NCBI GenBank assembly: GCA_963758845.1 | Contig: CAVWWX010000002.1 | Span: 1,674,001-1,738,000, forward strand | Reading direction: 5' to 3' | From: JBDTSW01 sp963758845 | GTDB lineage: Bacteria; Actinomycetota; Thermoleophilia; Solirubrobacterales; 70-9 | Length of the DNA stretch: 64,000 bases | Shown here: positions 25,130 through 33,027 of the stretch, one piece after another | Layout of the letters: each line of letters opens with the position of its first letter | Numbering within the stretch: position 1 is the stretch's first letter | The notes under the pieces: generated by a model | Seen by the model: the letters and a program-made list of their open reading frames with translations, nothing else | The model's database searches: none | Told to the model about the DNA's origin: nothing | Made by a program: the position numbers and the translations under genes

Positions 25130-25825
25130 GTGCCCGAGCACGAGCCCCAGCCCTTCGAGGAGTGCGCCATCTGCGGCCGCACGATCCTGCGCGGTGAGCG
25201 CGTCGTCGAGTTCCTGACCCCCGACGGCGAGTCGCGGGCTGCCTGCGCCCTTTGCAAGGAACGCGCCGAGGACGCGGGCTGGGTTCGCGCCGACGGCGCC
25301 GATGCCCACCGCCCGGCGCCCCCCCGCCGGCGCCGCCGGCTGCGCGGTCTCAACCTTCGCGAGCGGGCGGGTCGCCTGGCCGAGCGTGCCCGCCCGCCGC
25401 GGCCCGAGGACACCGAGCCCGAGCGCGGGGAGCCGTTCGCCCCGAAGCCGCCCCCGCCGGCCGCCGAAGAGCCCGCCCCGGCCCCCGTACCGGAGCCGCC
25501 TCCGCCTCCCGAGACGCCGGAGCGACGCGTGCGCAGGGGCCTGGAGCGCTTCAACGACAGCGAGCGGGCGAAGATGGTCTCGGGGCTGATCAAGCCCCTG
25601 GGAGCGCCGCAGGCGGCCGTCCGCGAGCTCACCGACCCCGCTCGCATCGAGGTCACCGTGGCCTGGGACCTCTCCTGGTATCGCTGGGAGGTGGCCCTGG
25701 AGGGCGACGGCGAGCCGAAGGAGGTCGGGAAGGGGTCCGAGGTATCCGAGCTCGAGGGCGAGGAGGTCGACTGGAACGCCACGGTCGGCGACGAGGGGAA
25801 GGTGCGGTGGCAAGAGGGCTCGTAG
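25130..25825 (+). CDS. Zinc-ribbon and proline-rich hypothetical protein
   Basis: 231 residues. The N-terminus has two CxxC pairs (EECAICGRTILRGE and AACALCKERAED), a likely zinc ribbon. A basic stretch (APPRRRRRLRGLNLRERAG) and a Pro/Glu/Ala-rich linker follow. The C-terminal ~100 residues are a folded-looking domain (RVRRGLERFNDSERAKMVSG, RIEVTVAWDLSWYRWEVALE). Function unknown; the layout is recurrent in actinobacteria near RNase HI. GTG start with TAGTTT 6 nt upstream. It overlaps rnhA by 19 bp. Confidence 0.75.
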   Translation: MPEHEPQPFEECAICGRTILRGERVVEFLTPDGESRAACALCKERAEDAGWVRADGADAHRPAPPRRRRRLRGLNLRERAGRLAERARPPRPEDTEPERGEPFAPKPPPPAAEEPAPAPVPEPPPPPETPERRVRRGLERFNDSERAKMVSGLIKPLGAPQAAVRELTDPARIEVTVAWDLSWYRWEVALEGDGEPKEVGKGSEVSELEGEEVDWNATVGDEGKVRWQEGS

Positions 25826-26211
25826 TCAACGTCGACGGCGGCTCCCGTGGCAACCCCGGCCCCGCCGCGATCGGCGTCGTCATCGCGACCACCGGCGGCG
25901 AGGTGCTCGAGGAGCTGGGCGAGACCATCGGCGCCGCCACCAACAACGTCGCCGAGTACCGGGCGCTGCTGCGCGGAATCGAGCGGGCCACCGAGCTGGG
26001 CGCCAGCGAGCTGGAGCTCGTCGGCGACTCCGAGCTGGTCGTCAAGCAGGTCCGCGGCGAGTACAAGGTGAAGGACCCGAACCTGAAGGCCCTGCACGCG
26101 CAGGTACGCTCGGCGCTCACCGGGGTGGGCTCCTGGCGCATCCGCAACGTCCCGCGCGAGCAGAACGCCGAGGCCGACCGGCTCGTGAACGAGGCCCTGG
26201 ACGGCGCCTGA
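25807..26211 (+). CDS. rnhA: Ribonuclease HI family protein
   Basis: 134-residue RNase H fold. VVNVDGGSRGNPGPAAIGVV carries the first catalytic Asp, TNNVAEYRALLRGIERA the Glu, VGDSELVVKQVRGEYKVKDP the second Asp, and EQNAEADRLVNEAL the last Asp. GTG 25807 overlaps the upstream gene. Members of this stand-alone archaeal-like subfamily cleave RNA in hybrids. A GGCGCC-TGA-GGCGCC hairpin spans its stop codon. Confidence 0.92.
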   Translation: MARGLVVNVDGGSRGNPGPAAIGVVIATTGGEVLEELGETIGAATNNVAEYRALLRGIERATELGASELELVGDSELVVKQVRGEYKVKDPNLKALHAQVRSALTGVGSWRIRNVPREQNAEADRLVNEALDGA

Positions 26212-26254
26212 GGCGCCTCGGCCCCGGGCGGCGCCCGGTATCCTCCCGGCTCGC

Positions 26255-26328
26255 GCGGCTGTAGCTCAGTTGGCTAGAGCGTCTGCTTGCCATGCAGAAG
26301 GTCGTGGGTTCGAATCCCATCAGCCGCT
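26255..26328 (+). tRNA. tRNA-Gly (GCC)
   Basis: 74-nt cloverleaf: acceptor GCGGCTG/CAGCCGC, D-arm TAGCTCAGTTGGCTAGAGC, anticodon loop TTGCCAT closed by TCTGC/GCAGA giving anticodon GCC, T-arm GGGTTCGAATCCC, discriminator T. CCA is not encoded. A GGTATCCT -10-like box lies about 15 nt upstream. Confidence 0.96.
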
Positions 26329-26351
26329 CTCGCCAGTGCCCGGAGGAGGCA

Positions 26352-27344
26352 ATGAAAGCGATCCCGCTCGAGCCGGTCGACTCGCTGACGGTCACGACCC
26401 TCGTCGACAACGTGACCGACTCGCTGCTGGTCGACTCGGGGCCCGCCAGGCGGCCCTCGATGATGAGCTCGCCGCGGGTGCCGGCTCCGCTCCTCGAGGG
26501 CGGGGACACCGACGACGCGCTTCAGGCCGAGCATGGGTTCTCGGCGCTGGTGAGGATCGGGAAGGCCGGCCGCGAGACCCGGGTTCTGTTCGACGCCGGG
26601 CGTACACCGGACGGGCTCGTCGACAACATGCGGCGGCTGGAGATCGCGCCCAGCGAGATCGATGTGATCGTGCTCAGCCACGGGCACTGGGACCACACGA
26701 CGGGCATGGACGGGCTCGTGCGGGAGCTGGGCCGCGTCAATGTGCCGGTCCTGATCCACCCGGAGTTCTGGAGCCGGCGGCGAATCGCGCTGCCGGGCCG
26801 CGACCCGGTCGAGCTTCCGACGACGAGCAAGAACGCCCTTGAGGGCGCCGGCTTCGCCATCGTCGAGGAACGCCAGCCCTCCTTCCTGCTCGACGGCTCG
26901 CTGCTGGTGACGGGTGAGGTCGACCGCACGACCGAGTTCGAGCAGGGCTTTCCCGGACACGAGGCCCATCGGGACGGGGGGTGGGAACCGGACCCGCTGA
27001 TCCTCGACGACCAGGCGCTGGTGGCCTCGGTGCGCGGCCGCGGGCTTGTCGTGCTGACCGGTTGCGGGCACTCGGGGATCATCAACATCCTTCGCTACGT
27101 CGAGAAGCTCACCGGTCAGGCCCGGTTTCACGCCGTGCTCGGAGGCTTCCACCTCAGCGGAAGGGCGTTCGAGCCGATCATCGGGCCGACCTGTGACGCG
27201 TTCGCCGAGTTCTCGCCGGACTTCCTCGTGCCCGCGCACTGCACCGGCTGGAAGGCCACCCAGGCCATCGCCGCCGGCTATCCCGAGGCGTTCATCCAGA
27301 ACAGCGTCGGGACGAGCTACGAGTTCACCGCGGCAGAGGGTTGA
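26352..27344 (+). CDS. Metallo-beta-lactamase-fold hydrolase (RFA-P synthase-like family)
   Basis: 330-residue MBL-fold protein. The metal site VLSHGHWDHTTGMDG (HxHxDH), the later His in LTGCGHSGIINILRYVEKL, and C-terminal LGGFHLSGRAFEPIIGPTCD with VPAHCTGWKATQ match proteins annotated as 7,8-dihydropterin-6-methyl-4-(beta-D-ribofuranosyl)-aminobenzene-5'-phosphate synthase-like. In non-methanogens the substrate is unknown. The ATG at 26352 has a strong GGAGGAGG site. It lies 24 bp after tRNA-Gly. Confidence 0.85.
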   Translation: MKAIPLEPVDSLTVTTLVDNVTDSLLVDSGPARRPSMMSSPRVPAPLLEGGDTDDALQAEHGFSALVRIGKAGRETRVLFDAGRTPDGLVDNMRRLEIAPSEIDVIVLSHGHWDHTTGMDGLVRELGRVNVPVLIHPEFWSRRRIALPGRDPVELPTTSKNALEGAGFAIVEERQPSFLLDGSLLVTGEVDRTTEFEQGFPGHEAHRDGGWEPDPLILDDQALVASVRGRGLVVLTGCGHSGIINILRYVEKLTGQARFHAVLGGFHLSGRAFEPIIGPTCDAFAEFSPDFLVPAHCTGWKATQAIAAGYPEAFIQNSVGTSYEFTAAEG

Positions 27345-27462
27345 CGGCCCGACTCTGCCGAGCTGCCCTGGCCGGGGCTCGCCGTGCCCGGATGACGTCA
27401 CACGCCCCGTCACACGGGGGCGCGGGACCTTCTCGGCGCAACCTCAGACAAGGAGCGCAGAG

Positions 27463-27846
27463 ATGACCGAGACAGCAAGACCCACCAACCAGCGCCTCAC
27501 GATCCGTATGGCAGCCCACACCGACAGCGACGCCCTTACCCGGCTCGCGCAGCTGGACTCGGCGGCGCCCGTCGACGTGACGGCAGGGGTCCTGGTGGCG
27601 GAGATCGACGGCGAGCTCGTCGCCGCGCTCCCGCGCGAGGGTCGCGGCGCGATCGCCAACCCGTTCCTCCGCACAGCAGGCGTCGTCGCGCTGCTAGAGG
27701 CGCGCGCGGCCGAGCTCAACACCGCGGTGCGACGGCCGCGGAGCCGGAGCCGCCTGTTTCACTGGCTCAGGGCGCCGGTCGCCGAGGCCGAGCAGACCGC
27801 TCCGTCACCAGTGGCTGGGGCTAGCATCGCTGGGACATGTCGCTGA
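27463..27846 (+). CDS. Small conserved hypothetical protein
   Basis: 127 residues: TIRMAAHTDSDALTRLAQLD, a VLVAEIDGELVAALP strand pair, GRGAIANPFLRTAGVVALLE and a basic C-terminus (RRPRSRSRLFHWLRAP). The first half resembles the beta-alpha start of GNAT-like proteins often seen in Thermoleophilia, but a full acetyltransferase fold is not present. AAGGAGCG precedes the ATG. The stop overlaps the next gene by 10 bp. Confidence 0.6.
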   Translation: MTETARPTNQRLTIRMAAHTDSDALTRLAQLDSAAPVDVTAGVLVAEIDGELVAALPREGRGAIANPFLRTAGVVALLEARAAELNTAVRRPRSRSRLFHWLRAPVAEAEQTAPSPVAGASIAGTCR

Positions 27847-29657
27847 GCGTTCACCTACTGGCAAAGCCGTGGCTCGAGCGCGACGGAGAGCTGGCGCCGC
27901 CGCCACGCGGCTGGAAGGCGTGGGGGCTTCTCGCGTACCTCACCCTGAGCCGGGTTCGCGAGCCCTCGCGCGAGCATCTGGCGGAGCTGTTGTTCGCCGA
28001 GGCCGACGATCCCCTCGGTGCGGTTCGCTGGAACCTGGCCGAGCTTCGCCGCCGCCTCGGCGGCGAGACGCTTGCTCAGGGATCGACCCGGCTGGTGTTG
28101 CCGCCCGACGCATTCCTCGACGTCGATGCGTTGCTTCGGGGAAGTCCTCAGGAAGCGGTCGAGCTCCCCGGTCTCGGCCGCGAGTTACTCGACGGCATGG
28201 ACTTCGGCTCCCTGCCCGGCTTCGACTCCTGGCTGCTCAACGAGCGACGCCGGCTCCTCGGCGCGGCCGAAGGAGCGCTTCACGATGCCGCCCTCGATCT
28301 GCTGGCAGCCGGTGAGCCCCAACGGGCGGTGCCCCTCGCCACCCGGCTGGTCGAGCTCAACGCGCTCGACGAGAACTTCCAGGAGCTGCTGATCCGAAGC
28401 TATGCCGAGTCGGGTGACCGCAAGGCCGCCCACCGCCAGCTCGAGCGCTGCGTCGAGCTGTTTCGATCCGAGCTTGGCCGCGAGCCCGGCCCGTCCGTGC
28501 TGGGCGCAGCGAACGCCGAGCCTCCGCGGCCCGGCCCTGCGATCGGCGCCGGCGGTGACCAGGTCGCACGGGCGCAGCTCGAGACAGGCCGCTCGGCGAT
28601 GGACAGCGGCGCGATCGGCGCCGGACTCGCCTCGCTCACCCGCGCCGCCACGGCCGCGAGTGCGAGCGGCGACCGAGCGCTTGAGTCCGAGGCGCTGCTC
28701 GCACTCGGCACCGCGCTGGTCCACTCTGGGCGCAGCCGGGACGAGGAGGCGGGCGCCAAGTTGCTGCAGGCTGCGGCACTCGCCGAGGAGCTCGGGCTCG
28801 GCGACCGCGCGGCCGCGGCTCACCGCGAGCTTGCCTACGTCGAGGTGCGCCAGGCCCGCTACGCGCGCTGCGAGCGGCGCCTCGACGCCGCGGCGGTCCT
28901 GGTCGAGTCCGACGGCGAGCGGGCCGGGATCGAGGCGATCCGCGGTATGGCGGTCGCGGACACGGGCGCTCACGGCCGCGCGCTCGGGCACCTGCGCCGA
29001 TCGGTGGACCTGGCGGAGCGAGGTGACAACGCCAGGCAGGCCTCCTTCTCGCTGTCCTTCCTGGGGCGCTCACACCTCCTTCGCGGCGAGCTCGACGACG
29101 CGCGAGTGGCGCTTGAACGCTCGCTCGCGGTCGCTCGCGAGGCCGACTGGCTCAGCTTCGTTCCCTGGCCCGAGGCCTGGCTCGCCGAGGTGGACCTCGC
29201 CGTCGGCGACGCCGAATCGGCGAGGCGTGCCCTCGAGCACTCCTTCGCGCTTGGCTGCGAGCTCGGCGACCCATGCTGGGAGGGGATCTCGGGCCAGGGG
29301 CTCGGCCGGCTGGCCTACCGCGACGGTCAGACCTCGCACGGCCTGCGCCTGCTCGAGGACGCCCGTCGTCGCGCGGGCCGGGTTCCCTGTGCTTACGTCT
29401 GGGTCAAGGCCTACGCGATGGCGGCGCTGGCCTCGGCCGCGGTCGAGCTCGACAGCCGGCGCGCCGGTGAGTGGGTCAGCGACCTCGCTTCCCTCGCCGC
29501 CCGCACCGGGATGCGCGAGTTTGCAGTCCGCGCCTCGCTGCTTCGCCACGCGCGAGGCGAACCCGGTTCGTATGAGTCGGCGCTCGTTCTGGCCCGCGAG
29601 GTCGAGAACCCAACGCTTCAGGCCGAGCTCGAGGCGACGCGGGCCGTGGCCGCATGA
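27837..29657 (+). CDS. BTAD/TPR-domain transcriptional regulator (SARP/AfsR-like)
   Basis: 606 residues. An N-terminal winged-helix-like region (KAWGLLAYLTLSRVREPSRE, GAVRWNLAELRRRLGGETLA) is followed by a bacterial transcriptional activation domain at about 95-220 (LLIRSYAESGDRKAAHRQLE, CVELFRSELGREPGPSV). About ten TPR-like helical repeats fill residues 230-600. This is the architecture of SARP-type activators without the NB-ARC domain. Targets are unknown. TAGCAT lies 9 nt before the ATG, so a leaderless transcript is likely despite overlap with the preceding ORF. Confidence 0.85.
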   Translation: MSLSVHLLAKPWLERDGELAPPPRGWKAWGLLAYLTLSRVREPSREHLAELLFAEADDPLGAVRWNLAELRRRLGGETLAQGSTRLVLPPDAFLDVDALLRGSPQEAVELPGLGRELLDGMDFGSLPGFDSWLLNERRRLLGAAEGALHDAALDLLAAGEPQRAVPLATRLVELNALDENFQELLIRSYAESGDRKAAHRQLERCVELFRSELGREPGPSVLGAANAEPPRPGPAIGAGGDQVARAQLETGRSAMDSGAIGAGLASLTRAATAASASGDRALESEALLALGTALVHSGRSRDEEAGAKLLQAAALAEELGLGDRAAAAHRELAYVEVRQARYARCERRLDAAAVLVESDGERAGIEAIRGMAVADTGAHGRALGHLRRSVDLAERGDNARQASFSLSFLGRSHLLRGELDDARVALERSLAVAREADWLSFVPWPEAWLAEVDLAVGDAESARRALEHSFALGCELGDPCWEGISGQGLGRLAYRDGQTSHGLRLLEDARRRAGRVPCAYVWVKAYAMAALASAAVELDSRRAGEWVSDLASLAARTGMREFAVRASLLRHARGEPGSYESALVLAREVENPTLQAELEATRAVAA

Positions 29658-29741
29658 CCGGTCGCTGAGCGACCGGAGCAACGTCACCTACGGCGAGGGC
29701 GGCGGCGGCGAGGTGCTGGCGGGCCGGGTCGCGAGCGGCGT

Positions 29742-30599
29742 TCACATCCGTGGCGCCGACTGCGCCTTCGCCGGGTACTTCGCCGGCTGAGACCCTAAAC
29801 CCAGGAAGCCGGTCAGCTCCCGCAGGCAGCGCTCCGGCGCCGTCTCGAACACGAAGTGCCCGGCGCCCTCGATCGCGACCAGCTTCGCGCCGGGGATCTC
29901 GCGCTCGAATCGCTTGGCGCCACCCAACGGCGCGAACTTATCCTCGGCCCCCCACAGGAGCAGCGTCGGCACGCTGAGGGCGGCCAGCTTGCCGTCGAAG
30001 GGGGCGAGTTTCTCGAAGTCCATCGAGCGGTAGAACTCGAGCGCCGCCTCGCGTCCGCGCCCCTCCTCGAAGGGCTTCCAGTAGGCGTCGATGTCGTCCT
30101 GCGAGAAGCGGGCGCCGTCGGAGCGAAGCAGCGCCGCGAACCCGCTCTTGTCAAGCGCCGCGATCAGCTCCTCGCCGGCGTCGCTTCGCATCGCTTCCGC
30201 CATCCCGTGCCAGCGACCGTCGGCGAAGAAGCCCGTGTCGGTGATCACCAGCGACTCGACCGATCCGGGGTGCTCGCAGGCCCACGCCAGGCCGACGAAG
30301 CCGCCCCAGTCGTGGACGACCAGCGCGACCGCGCCCAGGCCGAGCTCCTCGTGCAGGCGCGCGATCGCCTCGCGGTTGCGCTCGAAGGTCGCCGGGCCCG
30401 GGTCGGTGGAGTCGCCCAGGCAGTAGAGGTCCGGCGCTACCGAGCGCCGGCCGGCGGCGGCCAGCGCCTCCATCGCCGGCTCCCACATCCGCGAGCTCTC
30501 GGGGAAGCCGTGGCACAGCAGCACCGGGGCGCCGGTCGCGTCTGAGGCGGGCTCGGCCTCGCGGTAGGGAAGGCCCGCCGCGTGCTTCAACTCGACCAC
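29742..30599 (-). CDS. Alpha/beta hydrolase, haloalkane dehalogenase/epoxide hydrolase-like
   Basis: 285 residues. HGFPESSRMWEPAM supplies the oxyanion hole, VALVVHDWGGFVGLAWA the Asp nucleophile of the dehalogenase/epoxide-hydrolase branch, LLLWGAEDKFAPLGG the acid region and IEGAGHFVFETAPE the catalytic His. Asp rather than Ser at the elbow argues for dehalogenase or epoxide hydrolase chemistry; the substrate is unknown. GTG start with TAGGGT 6 nt upstream. It ends facing the BTAD regulator gene. Confidence 0.87.
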   Translation of the reverse strand: MVELKHAAGLPYREAEPASDATGAPVLLCHGFPESSRMWEPAMEALAAAGRRSVAPDLYCLGDSTDPGPATFERNREAIARLHEELGLGAVALVVHDWGGFVGLAWACEHPGSVESLVITDTGFFADGRWHGMAEAMRSDAGEELIAALDKSGFAALLRSDGARFSQDDIDAYWKPFEEGRGREAALEFYRSMDFEKLAPFDGKLAALSVPTLLLWGAEDKFAPLGGAKRFEREIPGAKLVAIEGAGHFVFETAPERCLRELTGFLGLGSQPAKYPAKAQSAPRM

Positions 30600-30636
30600 G
30601 AGCGAACCCTATCCGCCGCTACCCTTGCCGCCCCGC

Positions 30637-30707
30637 GGCGCCTTGGCGGAGTGGTTACGCAGCGGCCTGCAAAGCCGTTTACACCGGTTCGATTCCGGTA
30701 GGCGCCT
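30637..30707 (+). tRNA. tRNA-Cys (GCA)
   Basis: 71-nt cloverleaf with acceptor GGCGCCT/AGGCGCC, anticodon stem around CCTGCAAAG giving GCA, T-arm CCGGTTCGATTCCGG and discriminator T. CCA is not encoded. TACCCT upstream is a possible -10. Its 3' two-thirds is the integration site of element 2; this copy remains a complete, functional-looking gene. Confidence 0.96.
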
Positions 30708-30711
30708 CTCG
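30665..30711. repeat. attL of element 2 (within tRNA-Cys)
   Basis: 47 bp from the anticodon loop to just past the tRNA 3' end match 37837-37883 at 44 of 47 positions, with mismatches at 30683, 30687 and 30688. The tyrosine integrase gene at 34087-35269 lies between the two copies, which identifies them as attL and attR. Confidence 0.9.
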
Positions 30712-30747
30712 ATTTCCAAGCGGTTTGTGGCGATCGCACCACGAAAC

Positions 30748-30765
30748 GTCTCCCGAATGTCTCCC
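30748..30765. repeat. Arm-type repeats inside attL of element 2
   Basis: Two copies of GTCTCCC spaced 11 bp apart (GTCTCCCGAAT-GTCTCCC). The same unit occurs twice, 12 bp apart, at 37734-37752 inside attR. Paired direct repeats at equal distance from both att cores are expected of integrase arm-binding sites. Confidence 0.6.
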
Positions 30766-30778
30766 AGTCGACCGGCAG

Positions 30779-31102
30779 TCAGCCGGCGGCCCAGGCCTCG
30801 AGAACGTCGGTGAAGTTCGTGCCCATCTCCTTCGTCCACCAGTTCGCCGGGGGCCGGCCGTGCTCGTCGAACCCGCGCCACGGCCACGCATAGAGGCGGC
30901 GCCACAGCTTGCGGCCGCGGGCGATCGCACGCCGCGCCGCGCGCTCGTCGGCATAGGCCGGGACTGCCTCAACGATCGCTTCCTCGCTCATGCCTTTGAT
31001 GTCGCGCATATGCGCGACGAACATCGCGCGGAGCTGGGCGTGGTCGTTCTGCGGGAGGTCCTCGAAAGCGAGGAGGTGCTGCGGAGTCTCAAGCACCAGC
31101 AA
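30779..31102 (-). CDS. Element 2 hypothetical protein
   Basis: 107-residue helical protein (LRAMFVAHMRDIKGMSEEAI, YADERAARRAIARGRKLWRR, GRPPANWWTKEMGTNF). Composition and length look like a real product, but I do not recognise it. It is the first gene inside attL and reads toward the tRNA. Its N-terminal codons overlap, in antisense, the region preceding the broken prohead protease. Confidence 0.5.
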   Translation of the reverse strand: MLVLETPQHLLAFEDLPQNDHAQLRAMFVAHMRDIKGMSEEAIVEAVPAYADERAARRAIARGRKLWRRLYAWPWRGFDEHGRPPANWWTKEMGTNFTDVLEAWAAG

Positions 31103-31131
31103 CGCCCGCCGGGGCCCGCGTCTATGGCCTG

Positions 31132-31329
31132 GTGAGAGGCGGCTCGCTGGCGTGGAGTATCGGCTTCACCGTCCCCGAGGGTGGACGACGCAAGGCCGGG
31201 AAGATCACCGAGCTGCACGAGATCGACCTGGTCGAGCTCAGCGTCGTCGCAACTCCTGCGAACGAGGGCACGAGGACGCTGAGCATCAAGGCCGAGAGGC
31301 CGGTCCAGATCGCGAGCTTCGAGTGCTGA
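31132..31329 (+). pseudogene. C-terminal fragment of an HK97-family prohead protease
   Basis: The readable part, LAWSIGFTVPEGGRRKAGKI and TELHEIDLVELSVVATPANE followed by GTRTLSIKAE, aligns with VALSFGFVV and LREIDLFEISVVPAPANENT of the complete protease at 15286-15903. It also ends in a Cys before TGA, as the full-length gene does. In frame upstream the sequence TPAGARVYGLVRGGS extends the match a little, but the N-terminal domain with the catalytic His is missing. This is a truncated relative, directly followed by a SnoaL cassette as in element 1. Confidence 0.75.
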
Positions 31330-31337
31330 TGCCTCGC

Positions 31338-31739
31338 CTACTCCCGCAGCCCGGCGGCTTCCAGGGCTGCTCTGTGATCGAGGAAGGTCCGGATCCGAAT
31401 CGCCTTCCCATCCCGGTACTCGGCCAACGCGCCCCACTGACGACTCGGTCCCCAGCCCTCACGGCCCGCAAAGCGCACGCGGCCGATCGCCACGACCCGG
31501 TCGCCAAGGTCTCGGACCTCCGCGTACGCGATCTGCATCTCAGCGAACTCGGCGGAGAAGTCCCGGAATATCGCCCGCACGCCCTCGTGCCCCCGATACA
31601 CGGACGCCCCGCCGTCGGACGCCTGCATCGCCGGATGCCACTCGACCTCCGCGTCGAGTTCGTCCAGCGCTGCCTTGAGGTCATGGTTGTTGTACGCGTC
31701 AACAAAGCGCCTGAAAGCCTCGACGTTCTCCTGCGACAT
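31338..31739 (-). CDS. SnoaL/NTF2-like protein, cassette copy B
   Basis: 133 residues, almost the same as copy A at 16001-16402 (differences cluster at NNHDLKAA versus NNRDVKAV and at two other sites). NTF2 fold: EVEWHPAM, GHEGVRAIFRDFSAEFAEMQ, GRVRFAGREGWGPSRQWGAL. It starts MSQENVE after the promoter CGGGATACTGCGGGGGAG and ends ALEAAGLRE. It lies just downstream of, and convergent with, the prohead protease fragment, the same arrangement as in element 1. Confidence 0.88.
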   Translation of the reverse strand: MSQENVEAFRRFVDAYNNHDLKAALDELDAEVEWHPAMQASDGGASVYRGHEGVRAIFRDFSAEFAEMQIAYAEVRDLGDRVVAIGRVRFAGREGWGPSRQWGALAEYRDGKAIRIRTFLDHRAALEAAGLRE

Positions 31740-31829
31740 CTCCCCCGCAGTATCCCGCGCACGACTTTTTGGCGTGGCGCGTCGCGAAGACCGCCGTGTA
31801 GCGGAGCTCACAAAAACGCCGTGAGCGCC

Positions 31830-32120
31830 CTACTCCCGCAGCCCGGCGGCTTCGAGGGCATCGCTAGGTCTTTGCGAGCGGCCCCACGCCTCCCGCATCG
31901 GCTCCCGATAGAACGCCAGAAAGATCGGGGCGATCAAGATCAGGACGAACTCGTCCACGGGGCCGGGGATCGGCAGAAGGCCGATACCTGCGACCCACCG
32001 CAGCGGCTTCGGGATGCGCTCGTCTCGGGCGAGCAGACGAATCGCGTTGACGGTGCGCATGAGGAACGCCCATGCTCGTCGAGTTGCGCGGTTGGACGAC
32101 TCGACGTTCTCCTGCGACAC
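31830..32120 (-). CDS. Chimeric small membrane protein with SnoaL-cassette ends
   Basis: 96 residues. It begins MSQENVES and ends SDALEAAGLRE, exactly like the SnoaL cassettes, but the middle is unrelated: RRAWAFLMRTVNAIRLLARD and ERIPKPLRWVAGIGLLPIPG, then a hydrophobic VDEFVLILIAPIFLAFYRE. The core looks like a one- or two-span membrane protein, loosely similar in layout to DUF1232-type proteins. The GTG start lies three bases after the TAG of SnoaL copy C (TAG-GCG-GTG), so translation is probably coupled. Intact frame. Confidence 0.75.
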   Translation of the reverse strand: MSQENVESSNRATRRAWAFLMRTVNAIRLLARDERIPKPLRWVAGIGLLPIPGPVDEFVLILIAPIFLAFYREPMREAWGRSQRPSDALEAAGLRE

Positions 32121-32123
32121 CGC

Positions 32124-32522
32124 CTACTCCTCAAGCCCGGCGGCTTCGAGGGCTTCGGCTTCCTGGTGGGGGAGGAAGCCCTGAAGCTCCTTCACAAGGC
32201 CGTGATCGTCCAGGGTGTAGACGGTGTAAGTGACGGAATCAATCTCGATCCCGCTACCAGCGCCTCGGGCCGTCGCGTGTACGCGTACGAGGACTTTGTC
32301 GCCTTTGACCTTGAAATCGAGCCGCTCAAAGCGTTGTTCCTCGAGGGCGTCCGGTTCCATCCATTCGAGCATCGCGGCGACGCCTTTAATCGACGATTGG
32401 CCCCCTGGGCGGACAAACTCAATGTCGGGATGGACCATCTGTACCAGCGCCTCGACATCGCCGCGATTGAACGCTTCGTGGAGTCGCCGCAGGGCGGCGA
32501 TCATCTCCTCCTCCGACGACAT
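32124..32522 (-). CDS. SnoaL/NTF2-like protein, cassette copy C
   Basis: 132 residues of NTF2 fold: MIAALRRLHEAFNRGDVEAL, MVHPDIEFVRPGGQ, GVAAMLEWMEPDALEEQRFE, VLVRVHATARGAGSGIEIDS, and C-terminal EALEAAGLEE. The start is MSSEEE, a variant of MSQENVE, behind the conserved promoter CGGGATACTGCGCGGGCG. First gene of a two-cassette transcript with the chimeric membrane protein. Confidence 0.87.
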   Translation of the reverse strand: MSSEEEMIAALRRLHEAFNRGDVEALVQMVHPDIEFVRPGGQSSIKGVAAMLEWMEPDALEEQRFERLDFKVKGDKVLVRVHATARGAGSGIEIDSVTYTVYTLDDHGLVKELQGFLPHQEAEALEAAGLEE

Positions 32523-32560
32523 CGCCCGCGCAGTATCCCGCGACCCGGAGGGTCCCGAGG

Positions 32561-32917
32561 TCAGTCCGAGTCTGCCAGCTCCTCTGCGACGTCTCCGGCG
32601 ACGCCGAACTTCTCAACGATCCAGAAGTGGGGAAAGGCCATCACCACGGCCTCGGAGCTCCGTGCGACATGTTTTGGCGCGACCGCGAACCGGGTGGGCT
32701 CGGCGCGGACCATCCTCCAGTCCACGCCCGAGAGGGGAATCCGCTCCGCGCAGTCCTCCTGCCAGCATTCACACCGGAAGCCGGCCATCGCATCGATGCC
32801 GCCCGCCCGATCGGCGTGGCGCTCGTTGAGACTTCGCGACCAGGACTCGTTGTGCGCGATCCGTTCCTCTCGCGAGGCGAACGGTCTCTCCTCGGCTGTG
32901 GCGTCTTCGGACGCCAC
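32561..32917 (-). CDS. Small Cys-containing conserved protein
   Basis: 118 residues: ASREERIAHNESWSRSLNER, GFRCECWQEDCAERIPLSGV, DWRMVRAEPTRFAVAPKH, and MAFPHFWIVEKFGVAGDVAE. This matches a small family frequent in Thermoleophilia (a CEC-x4-C-x-E-x-I core, a P-x2-F-x-V segment and a C-terminal VVEK-x-G-x-A motif) whose function is unknown. The three Cys may bind metal. GTG 32917 is the likely start, but others are possible upstream. Confidence 0.6.
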   Translation of the reverse strand: MASEDATAEERPFASREERIAHNESWSRSLNERHADRAGGIDAMAGFRCECWQEDCAERIPLSGVDWRMVRAEPTRFAVAPKHVARSSEAVVMAFPHFWIVEKFGVAGDVAEELADSD

Positions 32918-33027
32918 AGGTACATCGGCGCTTTGCCCACCTCTCCGTGCCCTCAAGCGTGACCCCACCCGCTCCAACCACCGTGTCTCTTCCGATGTTG
33001 CGCCTACCCAGGCGGGCGGCACAGAAA

